NCBI RefSeq assembly: GCF_019703515.2
Contig: NC_059362.1
Coordinates: forward strand, 42,647,826 to 42,711,825
DNA length: 64,000 bases
Direction: 5' to 3'
From: Myxocyprinus asiaticus
Lineage: Eukaryota; Chordata; Actinopteri; Cypriniformes; Catostomidae
Shown piece after piece: positions 22,694 through 33,995 of this stretch. Both the position numbers and the translations under genes were made by a program. The notes under the pieces are model-generated. The model searched no databases, was not told the origin of the DNA, and saw nothing but the letters and a program-made list of their open reading frames with translations. The number at the start of each line of letters is the position of its first letter. Position 1 is the stretch's first letter.

Positions 22694-23132
22694 AAATAAA
22701 GCTGAGATTAAAGTGCAAATGCTGTTATTTTAATTATATAAAGATATATTTTACATGTGCTGCATGGTTCACAATGAAGTGCTCTGCTCTGTCATCTCAT
22801 ACAACGTGAATGATTCTCAATGTCTGTGGAGTTTCTAGTGGATGAGCGGTTAGATTTAAAGTGCACAACTCATCCAGGGTAAGACTGCAGCCTTTATCAG
22901 TTTAATAAATCACACAAGGACATGTTACGATTTTAATTTTGATTAATTGTCCATTTCAGTGTAAAAGCAGTAACAGAGCACATGTTCAAAATAAGCATGT
23001 GAGCATTTTAAAGCTGACGTGTGTCAGTCATACTGCACGCTGGTACCGGATAGAGTCGGTGCTCAGTACTACCGGTATTGCAGAAACACTAGTATCGTTA
23101 TATCTTTTTTATTTTAGTATCGACTTGGTACC
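22694..23132. other. Gene-free remainder of the GGTACC-ended element
   Basis: No coding sequence is supported. The final ~100 bp form the right arm of the inverted ends described for 21626-23132. Confidence 0.4.
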
Positions 23133-23433
23133 TGTGGAGTGGGAGGTGGTCGTGTGTCTGTCACTGGGGAGAGAGGAAGTGGTAAAGGCCATCACCTGGT
23201 GATTACTGATATTAAACACCTGTGTCTCATTTCAGGGACAACATACTGGGAGAGACCAGAGACACCATGTGTATTCTGTACAATACTTTGTTGTGACACT
23301 GAAAAGCCAATACTTTGTTGTGACGCTGAAAAGCCAATACTTTGTTGTGAAGCTGAAAAACAATTGCATTAAAAGTTGACTCATGTGGACTATGAAAATG
23401 GCTCCCGTGTCCTTCCTACTCAAACTCCCTACA
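23133..23433 (+). mobile_element. 5' LTR of a Gmr1-like Ty3/Gypsy retrotransposon
   Basis: It begins near TGTGGAGTGGGAGG and ends ...CTCCCTACA one base before the primer-binding site. It holds three tandem 27-bp units (CAATACTTTGTTGTGACNCTG...) at 23281-23307, 23308-23334 and 23335-23361. The left boundary is approximate. No matching 3' LTR is present downstream of the RNase H remnant. Confidence 0.6.
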
Positions 23434-23434
23434 C

Positions 23435-23452
23435 TGGTGCTGAAACCCGGGA
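23435..23452 (+). other. Primer-binding site
   Basis: TGGTGCTGAAACCCGGGA starts with the TGG that pairs with a tRNA 3' CCA, lies one base after the LTR end, and precedes the gag start by about 23 nt. I do not assign the tRNA species. Confidence 0.6.
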
Positions 23453-23475
23453 ATTAAGGAAGAAGATGGGCCGCT

Positions 23476-24082
23476 ATGGACACCTCACCGCTAGACGAAG
23501 TCATCCGTGCCCTGGCCAGCATCCAAGAGTCTCACCAGCAAGCTCTCCTCGAGCAGGAATGCCACTTCCAGGAGCTCCTCCAAGCCCAGACCAAGGATCG
23601 GCAGGCCTTACGGAATTGCTGGCTCCAGGCAGATCCTCCACCACGACCCCGGAGGCAGCGATGAAGCAGCACCTGCTGTTCACCATGATGGGTCCCCAGG
23701 ATGTTCGTGGCCAGCCGGAGGCGGTGGCTGACTAATCAAAAAGGCTCACAAATGCCTCCGGCTGGCCACAAACCAAATGGGCCCTCTACCTGCTGCCACT
23801 GCTTTCCGGGGAGGCCCAGCATGCATCGCAGCAACAACCAGCTGAGGACCGCCTGGACTATGTCAAGCTGAAGATTGCTGTTCTGCAACGGGTTGGCCGT
23901 AGCCCCGAACAACACCGTCAGCGATTCCACACCCTCATGACGCAGGCCACCCGTTTGCGTTTGCCCAGCAGCTCCATGATGCCTACCAGGGTCCAGTGCC
24001 ATCGCCCCCCGTCGGTGAATGACGCCATCCAGCTGGCCGAAGCCCACATGGCGGCCTACCCGGAAGCCGGTGAGCAGCAGTC

Positions 24083-24126
<44 letters not shown>

Positions 24127-24450
24127 CCTCTTGCTTCTCCTACTCCTTTTGTCCCTTCCTCTCCTCCCTCTCACCCTATGCCCACTCCCCGGAAACAAGG
24201 ACTGGTTCCACCCAAACCGGCGCCCTGCCTTCGCGGGCTGCACTATGTGCCAGCCCAGTCCCCTACCCCTCTCTGTCGTCCTTCCCAGGTTAATGTCTCT
24301 GCCACCACAGGTGCAGCCGGGAAGCCTGGGCCAGTCTGTCAGAGTGGCAGGGGGCCGAGACGTGTCCAAGACCAGTGTCCAACAATGGAGGTGGAGATGT
24401 GGATTTGGGTCCCCGACACACCACGGACTGCCCCCGATCAAGCAGGGATG
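23476..24450 (+). pseudogene. Gypsy gag region, frameshifted
   Basis: It starts with an ATG at 23476, giving a coiled-coil-like N-terminus (LDEVIRALASIQESHQQALLEQE). Gag continues through 23740-24090 in shifting frames: LPLLSGEAQHAS-like capsid sequence and LRLPSSSMMPTRVQ-like stretches. A (CT)n microsatellite at about 24090-24125 sits inside the frame. Frameshifts and a stop near 23664 make it non-functional. Confidence 0.6.
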
Positions 24451-24896
24451 TAAAAATTAAGGGGTATACATACCAAGCCCTGGTGGATTCTGGTTGCAAT
24501 CAAACCTCGATTCACCACAGTTTGGTTCATGATGGGGCTTTGGGTACAAACCACAAGGTGATGGTGAGGTGTGTGCATGGGGATATTCAGAAATATCCAG
24601 TAGTGACTACCATCATTCAATTTCATGGGGTAAAACATAGAATGGAGGCTGCGGGTAATTCCTGCCTCACCCATCCACTGATTCTGGGAACAAATTGGCC
24701 AGGGTTTAAAAGGTTATTAAAAGCGCTGTGTGTGGATGGGTCCTGCAAACCAAAATCTCAGTGTATGATGTGTGACATGATGGCTGGGGAGGCGGAGCCG
24801 AGGCCGTCCATGTCTTCTCAGCATCAGAGTGATGCGGGGGGGAATCCTCCGGCATTCCTGCCCTTAGGGAGTTCCCGGAGGCAGATTTCCCTCTAG
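24375..24896 (+). pseudogene. Gypsy aspartic protease region
   Basis: It contains the retropepsin-like active-site motif ALVDSGCNQTSIH (Asp-Ser-Gly) and, later, the HPLILGTNWPGF motif that substitutes for the ILG strand of retroviral proteases. The open frame starts at 24375 and ends at 24896, before the integrase region. Upstream fusion to gag is broken. Confidence 0.65.
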
Positions 24897-24899
24897 AGC

Positions 24900-26080
24900 A
24901 GTCACGTGATGAAACCCTTAGGCACGCCATTGACCAAGTGAGAATAATCGATGGCCAGCAGCTCCAGCATGATGTCGCCCTCACGTACCCGTATTTTTCA
25001 ATTATTAGGGACCGGTTGTACCGAGTGACACAGGGCACTCAGACCCACGAAAATACAACTCAGTTATTAGTCACGAGGAGCTGTCGGGAAATACTTTTCC
25101 AGGTGGCTCACCATAATCCTATGGCGGGTCACTTAGGACAAGAGAGGACAATACACCAGTTAATTGGCTGGGCATTTGCGGGAATGTGCGCAGATGGTGC
25201 GCGGCATGCTGTGAATGTCAGTTGGTGAATGCACTGGCCACCCCAAGAGCGCCATTGCGCCCATTACCATTGATCGAGGCCCCCTTCGAAAGAATTGATA
25301 TGGACCTCGTCAGGCCATTAGAACGGTCAGCATTCGGATATCGGTTTGTATTAGTCCTGGTGGATTATGCAACACGATATCCGGAAGCAGTGCCTCTTCG
25401 CAGCATCTCAGCATGCAGTGTTGTGGAGGCACTCTTCAAAATTATCTCCCGGGTGGGGATTCCGAAAGAAATCCTCACTGACCAAGGCACAATGTTTATG
25501 TCATGTACACTATGTGAACTTAATGAATTGCTGGGGATTAAATCGATTCACACCAGCATTTATCACCTGCAAACTGATGGGATTGTGGAACGATTTAATC
25601 GAACCCTGAAAAACATGATTCACAAGTTCGTGCCTGAAGACGCTAGAAATTGGGAAAAATAGCCGTAACCCCTATTATTTGCAGTCAGGGAGGTCCCGCA
25701 AGCCTCCACGGGGTTTTCCCCCTTCGAGCTCCTGTTTTTATGCCGGCCCCACTGGGTGCTTGACATCATATGGGAGGCATGGGAGGAAGGACCTTCCCAA
25801 AGCAAAAATGAAATTCAGTATGTCCTTGATCTTCGAGAAATGCTACACACTCGGGGTCAGTCGTCACAACAAAATTTGTTCCAAGCTCAAAAAACACAAA
25901 GACGGCTCTATAATAGGAGTGCCCAGCTACGGGAATTTGCACAGGGAGACAAAGTACATGTATTGCTCACCATGTCGAGCTCAAAATTACTCACCAAGTG
26001 GCAAGGATACTTTGAGGTTACACAGCGAGTCGGGGATCTCGATTATGAGGTTAAATGAACGGATAGAGGAGGAGCACGTC
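24900..26080 (+). pseudogene. Gypsy integrase, located upstream of RT
   Basis: A zinc-binding region (HHNPMAGHLGQERTIHQL, then CAACCECQ in another frame) is followed at 25186-25662 by the catalytic core: Asp in ERIDMDLV, Asp in ILTDQGTMF, and Glu in TDGIVERFNRTLK, so the DDE triad is still readable. A chromodomain-free C-terminal part continues to about 26058. Frameshifts occur near 25200 and 25660. Integrase precedes RT here, whereas typical Ty3/Gypsy elements have RT first. Confidence 0.8.
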
Positions 26081-26229
26081 AAATTTACCACCTCAACCTC
26101 ATTAAATTATGAAGAGAGGTGGTCCCCGTGTCCATGGCGATGGTAGTTCCGGAGAGGGCAGAGCTTAGGCCGGAGGTGAAGTTCAAAGTCAATCCATTCA
26201 CCCTGGTCCCTTGTGGAGACCACCTCTCA

Positions 26230-26780
26230 CCGCCCCATCTCACGGAGGTGGCCAAGATGCAAAAATAATTTGCGGACGTGTTCGCTCCTCTTCCTGGTTG
26301 TACTAACCTCATACAACACCATATCGAGACCCACTGGGAGTGCTTGTGCATATTCGTCCATACTGCATACCCGAACATAAGAAAAAAGTGATTCGGGATG
26401 AATTAGAGGCAATGCTTGAGATGGGGGTAATAGAAGAATCGCACAGCATTTGGGCCAGCCTGGTTGTTCTTGTACCTAAGAGTGACGGGTCATTCCGGTT
26501 CTGTCCGTGGTGTAGATTACCGGAAAGTCAACGCGGTGTCTAAATTCGACACATACACAATGTCCCGAATTGACGAACTGCTCGATCGGTTGGGTGCGGC
26601 ACAATTTTACCCGACACTGGATTTAACAAAGGGATATTCGCAGATCCCCTTAACTCCATTATTCTGAGAGAAAACGGCCTTTTCCACACTGTTTGGATTA
26701 CACCAATTCGTCATTCTTCCTTTCGGTTTGTTTGAGGCTCACACCATGTTCCAGCACCTAATGGATAAGATCCTCTGGTC
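26230..26780 (+). pseudogene. Gypsy reverse transcriptase, first part
   Basis: RT blocks are readable: a LVVLVPKSDGSFRFC motif, then VDYRKVNAVSKFDTYTM, then catalytic TLDLTKGYSQIPL, then LHQFVILPFGLFEAHTMFQHLMD. A TGA at about 26666 and a frameshift near 26510 break the frame. The coding sequence is cut after LMDKILW by a reverse-strand LINE and resumes at about 30062. Confidence 0.75.
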
Positions 26781-27156
26781 AGAATCAGAATAAGAATCAG
26801 CTTTATTGCCAAGTATGCTTAAACATGGTGACAGGAGCTTCCAGTGCACAACAATACAAAACAGCAACAAGACATAGATAATAATACAAAAATAATAAAG
26901 AAAAAAATGAATAAAAAAAATACATAAAAATTTAATAGAAAATAAAGTATATATAGAATACACAATAAGACAATATATATACATATACATATACATACAT
27001 ACATACATACATACACACATATGTACTGCAAATCTAAATACAAATCTGTAATATACAGTGCAAGGGAATGTAATGGCAGAAGAGGTTGGATGTGTTGGAT
27101 AAATATAAAAAGACTAGACTGTGAATTGCACACAATTATTGCTCAATGGGGCAGTT

Positions 27157-28952
27157 TTAACTGTTCCTGAGATAGATAGCCTGAGGAAAAAAAACGTTCC
27201 TGTGCCTGACGGTTCTGGTGCTCAGAGCAGGGTGAGTGGGGTCCAGAGTGATTTTTCCAGCCTTTTTCTTCACTTTGGAAGTGTATAGTTCTTGAAGGTA
27301 GGACAGGGGGCAGCCAATAATCCTCTCAGCAGTCCGAACTGTCCTTTGTAGTCTTCTGATATCCGATTTCGTAGCTGAACCAAACCAGACAATTACTGAA
27401 GTGCAGAGGGCAGACTCAATGACTGCTGAGTAGAACTGTAGCAGCAGCGCCTGTGGCAGTTTGAACTTCCTCAACTGACGAAGGAAGTACAACCTCTGCT
27501 GGGCCTTTTTCACAATGGAGTCAATGTGGGTTGCCCACTTCAGGTCCTGTGAGATGGTAGTGCCAAGGAACCTGAATGACTCCACTGCTGCCACAGTGCT
27601 GTTTAGAATGGTGAGGGGGACAGTGTTGGGGTGTTCCTCCTAAAGTCCACAATCATCTCCACCGTTTTAAGCAGGTTCAGCTCCAGGTAGTTTTGACTGC
27701 ACCAGACAGCCAGCTGTTCAACCTCCCTCCTGTATGCAGACTCATTGTCATCTCGGATGAGGCCGATGACAGTGGTGTCGTCTGCAAACTTCAGGAGCTT
27801 GACAGAGGGGTCCTTGGCAGTGCAGTCATTTGTGTAGAGGGAGAAGAATAGTGGGGAGAGCACACATCCCTGGGGGGCACCAGTGCTGATTGTACAGGTG
27901 CTGGAAGTGAATTTCCCCTGTCTCACAAGCTGCTGCCTGTCCGTCAGAAAATTGGTAATCCACTGACAGATAGACGTGGGAACAGAGAGCTGGTGTAGTT
28001 TAGTCTGGAGTATAGCTGGGATGATGGTGTTGAAAGCCAAACTGAAGTCCACAAAAAGGATCCTTGCATATGTCCCTGGTCTGTCTAGATGTTGCAGGAT
28101 ATGATGCAATCCCATGTTGACTGCATCCTCCACAGACCTGTTTGCTCGATAAGCAAATTGAAGGGGATCTAGAAAGGGTCCAGTGATGTCCTTCAGGTGG
28201 GCCAACACAAGTCTCTCAAATGATTTCATGACCACAGACGTCAGGGCGATAGGTCTGTAGTCATTAAGTCCTGTGATTTTTGGTTTCTTTGGGACAGGAA
28301 TGATGATTGAGCATTTGAAGCAGCATGGGACTTCACACTGCTCCAGTGATCTATTGAATATCAGTGTGAAGATGGGGGCCAGCTGGTTAGCATAGGATCT
28401 AAGACATGGTGAAACACCATCTGGGCCCTGTGCTTTCCTTGTCTTTTGTTTCAGGAAGACATGGCAAACCTCCTCTTCACAGATCTTAAGTGAAGGTTGA
28501 GTAGCAGGAGGGGGGAGGAGGGGGCTTGCAGGAGGTGTTGGTGTTTGTGTGAAGTGAAGTTCAGAGAAGATGTGGGGTGTGAGATTGGGCCTTTCAAATC
28601 TACAGGTAAACACATTCAGGTCATCAGCCAGTTGTTGGTCCACCACAGGGTTGGGGGCAGGAGTCCTGTAATTCATAAGTTGTTTCATGCCACTCCACAC
28701 TGATGCAGGGTCGTTAGCTGAAAACTTGTTTTTCAGCTTCTCAGAGTATCTTATTTTAGCCACTCTGATTTCTTTATTCAGTGTGTTCCTGGCCTGATTG
28801 TACAAGACTTTATCCCCACCTCTGTAAGCATCCTCTTTGGCCTGACGAAGCTGCCTGTGTTCTGCTGTAAACCATGGTTTGTCGTTGTTGAACGTTAAAT
28901 AGGTCCTAGTAGGAATGTATATATCCTCACAGAAACAGATATATGATGTCAC
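27157..28952 (-). pseudogene. LINE reverse transcriptase
   Basis: The long open stretch 28952-27603 (449 residues) contains KPWFTAEHRQLRQAKEDAYR, the RT motifs ILFVDFSLAFNTI, GAPQGCVLSPLFFSLYTND and the catalytic LLKFADDTTVIGL (FADD at about 27789-27778). The C-terminal region (27594-27157, FRFLGTTISQDLKWATHI and the ARTVRHRN-like end) is in another frame, so one shift near 27600 disrupts it. It is otherwise well preserved, suggesting relatively recent activity. Confidence 0.85.
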
Positions 28953-29051
28953 AGTATCTGTGAGCTCATCCAGGTCAGTGGCTGCAGCCTCAAAAACACT
29001 CCAATCAGTGCAGTCAAAGCAGGCTTGTAGTTCCAGCTCTGCTTCATTGGT

Positions 29052-30061
29052 CTATCTCTTTACAGTCTTTACTACAGGCTTAGCTGATTTTAGTTTCTGT
29101 CTGTAGGTTTGAAGAAGATGAACCAGAGAGTGATCAGAGAGTCCCAAAGCTGCTCTAGGGACAGAGTGATATGCATCCTTTATTGTTGTGTAGCAATGAT
29201 CCAGTACATTTCTGTCTCTGGTGGGGCATGTAATGTGCTGTTTGTATTTGGGCAGTTTACGTGTGAGCTTTGCTTTGTTAAAATCCCCAAGAATAATGAT
29301 AACTGAGTCCGGGTATTGTTGTTCTGTGTCTGTGATGTGATCAGCCAGCTGTTGCAGCATGGCACTCATGCACGCGTTTGGAGAAATATAAACAATCACC
29401 AGAATAAACAAAGAAAACTCCCGTGGCACGTAGAAAGACTTACAGTTAATAAAGCGCGCTTCCAAATTAGGACATCACATCTTCTTTAACATTGTTACAT
29501 CTGTACACCAACTTTCATTGATTTAAAAGCATGTTCCACCTCCTCTAGTTTTCCCCGATAACTCCGTGATGCGATCCGCTCTGAACAGCTGAAAGCTGGA
29601 CAGATGTAATGTGCTGTCCGGAATTGCTTCACTCAGCCAGGTTTCTGTGTAGCACAAGGCAGCAGAGGTTAAAAAGTCCTTGTTTGTAGGGGTGAGGAGA
29701 TGTAGTTCCTCCATTTTGTTAGGAAGAGAGCGGAGATTCGCTAGATGAATGCTCGGCAGCACTGTTCGAAAGCCGCACCAACGGAGCTTGACAAGCACGC
29801 ATGCTCGTCTCCCACGCCTGCGTCTCCTGAACAGCAAAGCTGCTCCTCCAACTAAAATGTCCAGCAAAGCATCCGAATATTCAAAAACCGGGAAAAGATT
29901 GTCTGGTATATGCTGCCAAATGTTCAGCAGTTCGTCCCTGGTAAAACTGATTGGAAAAAGATTACTAAACACAGGACAAACAAACAAAAAAAACAACAAA
30001 AGAATAGGAGCGCTCCACACTGAGGCGGCCATCCATGGCACCATCATGATGTATGATGTTG
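29052..30061 (-). pseudogene. LINE AP-like endonuclease
   Basis: N-terminal part: MEELHLLTPTNKDF then CYTETWLSE and FRADR (end near 29523). C-terminal part at 29465-29052: VIVYISP, then VIILGDFNKA, then LGLSDHSLVHL, giving the GDFN and SDH motifs of APE-type endonucleases. The two parts are out of frame with each other around 29465-29523, and a stop separates this from the RT. Confidence 0.8.
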
Positions 30062-30620
30062 TCATGCCGCAAATGCCGCTGCCTACTTGGACGACATTAT
30101 TATATATATTAATGACTGGCAGAGGCATATGCAGCATCTAAGAGCCGTTCTGATGTCGCTGAGACGGGCGGGACTCACAGCAAACCCGAAAGAGTGCACA
30201 GTTGAACAGGTGGAAGTAGGATATCTGGGCTTCCAGATATTCCAAGTCCGAAAAGTAGGTGAGACAGTTCATGGGGCTGGCTGGCTTTTAAAGAAGGTTT
30301 GTGCCTAATTTTTCTGATGTCACCAGCCCCTTTACTGATCTCATTAAAAAGGGGGTGCCAGATCAAGTCCAGTGGACGGAGGCGTGCCAACAGGCTTTCA
30401 CCAGTGAACGGAGGCGTGCCAACAGGCTTTCACGAGAGTGAAATCTGCACTCTGTGGCAGGCCACTCCTACATGCTCCTAACTTCTCTCTCCCCTTCATT
30501 TTACAGACAGAAGCATCAGAGAGGGAGTAGGGGGCCGTGGTTTCGCAGGAGGTGGAGGGGGTGGAGCGACCCATGCTGTACATCAGTCGCAAGCTCTCTT
30601 TGAGAACTGCCGCTCACTGG
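30062..30620 (+). pseudogene. Gypsy RT second part (YLDD) and RNase H remnant
   Basis: The RT resumes with AAAYLDDIIIYIND (YLDD at 30084-30095) and the thumb LRRAGLTANPKECTVEQVEVGYLGF, then frameshifts into an RNase H-like start (LPFILQTEASE, where the catalytic Asp is replaced, then LYISRKLS) at about 30480-30600. A 32-bp tandem duplication (30376-30407 and 30408-30439) shifts the frame. Sequence similarity ends at about 30620, so the 3' end and 3' LTR are missing. Confidence 0.75.
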
Positions 30621-30624
30621 ATGT

Positions 30625-30790
30625 TTTTTGTTTTTGGCACCATTCGGAGTAAATTCTAGAGACTGTTGTGTGTGAAAATCAGCAGTTACAGAAATACTCA
30701 AACCAGCCCATCTGGCACCAACAATCATGCCACGGTCCAAATCACTGTAGATGGCTAGACTAGATGGTCTAGACACAAAGACTACAAGCA
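30625..30790. repeat. Dispersed fish repeat (GGCACCATTCNGAGTAAA type)
   Basis: The words GAGACTGTTGTGTGTGAAAATC and ACCAGCCCATCTGGCACCAACAATCATGCCACGGTC belong to a repeat widespread in teleost genomes, recognised by recall. The class is not assigned. Confidence 0.5.
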
Positions 30791-30953
30791 TGCAAATTGA
30801 ATGAAATCCCAGATGCAGTTAATTGTGCTACTCCAATCTCAATCAATAATAACCAGTGAAAAAAAAAACAAGATTTGGTACATAATGTGGTACTTTAAAT
30901 TATCTTCTTCTTCTTTGTTTGTCCATCGAAATCTGATGATGACGTTCACATAT

Positions 30954-31496
30954 TTAACGGTGATACCTTTGATGGCTGAACAGTCCTATCCTGGACCCAC
31001 AAGCTCTATTGCAGGTGGGGCATATAAATGTGGTAGTAGTGATGGCAACCATGGCTGTGTGTCTCCCAGCTCTCTCCTGTTGTCTTCTGGTTGTCCTCTC
31101 CATCTCCAGCATATGAGCCCCATCCCTACAAAGCTGTCGCCAGATGGTACGATCAGCAGCAACAAACTCCAGGTCCTCGGGTCTGATTTTACACTTCCTC
31201 AAGGCAATCTTCATTTGATCCTTATAGCACTTCTTCAGCCCTCCAGCTGAGCGTCGACCATGATGTAGCTGGCCATATAGCACTCTGCGGGGTAGCCGAC
31301 ATGGGGGCATCCTTATCACGTGGCCCAGCCACTGCAGCTGGCGCTGGGTGATCATGGCCTTAATACTTCTGAAATTGGTCTTTACAAGTATTTCAGTGAA
31401 AGGCATACGCTCACACCATGTAATTCCCAGAATGCGCTGAAGGCATCTGATGTGGAAGCGCTCTAAGGACTTATTGTGACGACTGTAGGTTTCCAA
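30954..31496 (-). pseudogene. Non-LTR retrotransposon C-terminal fragment with zinc finger
   Basis: A 180-residue open stretch carries LERFHIRCLQRILGITW, QRQLQWLGHVIRMP and LKKCYKDQMKIALRKC, typical of the region after the RT in animal LINEs of the I/Jockey-like group, and ends in a C2H2 finger (CPTCNRACGSRIGLFSHQRYH). The RT itself is absent, so this is a 5'-truncated copy. Confidence 0.7.
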
Positions 31497-31499
31497 AGT

Positions 31500-33695
31500 C
31501 TTTTAATTATAAACAAGCCTGAAATAAATATGGGACTCTTATTTTGAAATTTCTGCACTCCCAGTTGTGAACTCACTGATGGCTAATTCTCTGAGAAAGT
31601 GACTCGGATTCAAACAGCTAACCTGAGCTCCTGAGTTCAAACCCTGAGCGTTTTTTGGGTGATTCATTAAAAAGACCCAGTTTGAGAGTGTCACTTTTTC
31701 ACGAATCGGACACATTGACTCACGCTGTGTTTGTTTTTGCGTGCAGCCAGCGAGCTCATCAACACAACAGAAAGGGTGAAAAGCGGCACGAGACACACTA
31801 GTGCGCACTTGAAAGATTTTATCTGATAAAACCGCGTATAAACGCACACATCCCGACTGTCAGTTTGGAGCCCTGTGTTGATGTTGTTGCTTCTCTGTTT
31901 CCAGTCTTAAAAGAAAAGGGGCAAGCACATTTGGCTGCGATCTTGGGTGGAAAGACGGAGACTGTGATGCGATTAGGAGGAGAGTGCCATTAAATGTTTT
32001 CTCAAAATTAAATGCTTGTTTGTCATCTCAATTTCCTCATGGTCAGTGTTGTGTCCGCACGTGGTCGATTTCTATTGACTGCTCACAATATGACTTGATT
32101 TGAGCCATGGAGCATCATACACTATGAGTTTTCCTCTATAGCTGGCTCTAAAATATCAAATATTTTTATATCCTTTGACTTAATGGAATAATTTCACTAT
32201 CTGTCCAATTTAGTTACATTTTTTTGACTCCAGAGTAACTGCATCATCTCTGTCTTACACCAGCGTGGCTAATTTAAATAAAAAAATGTTTGTGAAAAGG
32301 ATGTATGTGTGAAAGCGACCACTGGCATATTTTTTGAAAATCGTTTAACAGATGTGTCAAGTTCATAGAAATGTAAACATTGTGGGGGGTTTTTTATTAA
32401 ATGATCTAAACATTTTCATTTAGACTAATTTTTTGTGTGAATTGCATTCTTAATGTAATTTTGAATAATTTAATAGATCTAGACTAAACAAAAATAACTG
32501 TCACGTCATTAACCTATTAACATAACTGCAATTTATTAAAGCACAGGACAGGGGAAACAACACCCACCCTCAGTTCACTGGTCTCTCCCTCAGGCTGGAG
32601 AGTGTGAGAAAGAAAAATTAATTACTGTCCGCATTGTCAATAGAACTGTTATTTTTCCAAGTTTTTAGAACACAAATGTGGCTACAATCATACAATTAGT
32701 TAAATATAAAATATGTTCATATTCACCAATAATAACATTTCTCACAACTATATGAAAAGAAAAAGCCTGCGGTTTAAAATGGCACGCAAGTGGTAATAAA
32801 CAAAACACTACACAGCTCGTTATTGAAACTCTGTATATTTCTAAATCAACATCACATTACAGCATTAAAACTCTCCGGCTACCAATATTGACCCAGGATT
32901 TCACTCAATATGTCTTATTTTCACTCTTTTGTGCACAGCACTTTGAAGACAGACCGGTTTCTCTCAAATTCAAGCCCCTCGGGTTGAAATGGAAAGACGG
33001 GGCACATCGATGACTATTGTGTAATGACATCACTAATATGCAAAACTCAAATATATTAATAAAAAACAAAAATATATATTTTCCCATTTACTGGCAAGGG
33101 GTAGTAAAATAACTTGCACAGAAAAAATAAAAATACATTTAATAGATATAAAATAAAATAATTCTTCCAAATACTTCCAAGATTCACAAAATCAATAAAT
33201 TAACAAAAATAATTTGTACAAAACCTGATCATACATGTTATCCCAGTATGATTTGAGAAGAAAATATTTTTTTTGTACAAAGGAGTTAACAAGAACACAT
33301 TTTTTTATTGGATTAAGGTTTGACCTGAAAATGGTGGAAAACCCCTAAATATATTATTTCATTTCATAACATTTTTTATTGTTTGTTTGTTTTTATGAGA
33401 GTTACAGTTTATTTCCAGGTATAAATTAGATTTTGGATCCTAAAAATATTTATTTTGATAATATTGAATATATGATTAAAAAAATGGACATTAAAATTCT
33501 CCTTATTGGACCTTATTGAATCCTATGGCCTGTCAAGAGATTTGTAGGTGGATTTTAATCAGAGTGAATGTTTGAAATATGATGTAGATAAAAACATATT
33601 GTGAGACATTTGATACTGCAAGAAATAAGATTGGACAAGGAAATTCACAGTACAGTACATAGTATTCTGTAACTCCACACATGTATTTCATACTC
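31500..33695. other. Gene-free stretch, nothing recognised
   Basis: AT-rich sequence without supportable genes, RNA genes or terminal repeats. The last ~300 bp belong to the T3 3' flank by similarity to T1 and T2. Confidence 0.4.
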
Positions 33696-33799
33696 TATAC
33701 ATATTCTATGCATTGGACTGTAGATATTTAAATAAGTGCATTCTTTTTTTTATAGAAATCCTTTCTTTTTGGCAGGTTTTTAGAACATCACATTTCACG

Positions 33800-33862
33800 T
33801 TTTGTGTGTGTGTGTGTATGTGCGTGGGTGGGTGGGTGCGTGGGTGGCTGGGTGGGTGTGAA
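33800..33862. repeat. (GT)n and (GGGT)n simple repeat
   Basis: A short GT microsatellite grades into GGGT/GGGTGCGT repeats, about 130 bp beyond the T3 stop codon. Confidence 0.9.
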
Positions 33863-33995
33863 GGCCCAGTTAAGAAAACACATCCACAATACAATAAATA
33901 ATTTAAAATATGTCAAATGAAGTGATGGTGCATCCAAAACAATCATAAAAGAAGTTAATAAGAATAAATGCATTTGAATATGATTTGTTTAATTA

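Larger units (their letters stand above)
26781..30061 (-). mobile_element. Near full-length LINE (Rex1/L2-like), reverse strand
   Basis: It is inserted in the Gypsy RT. The 3' end (left) begins AGAATCAGAATAAGAATCAGC on the plus strand, a tail familiar from fish LINEs of this group. It encodes an APE-type endonuclease followed by a reverse transcriptase (separate entries). A (CATA)n tract at about 26986-27020 lies in the 3' region. The clade (Rex1 or L2) is assigned by recall of conserved words and is not certain. Confidence 0.75.

Noticed and set aside
24060..24130. CRISPR-like or regulatory repeat at the CT tract
   Set aside because: A plain (CT)n microsatellite without spacers.
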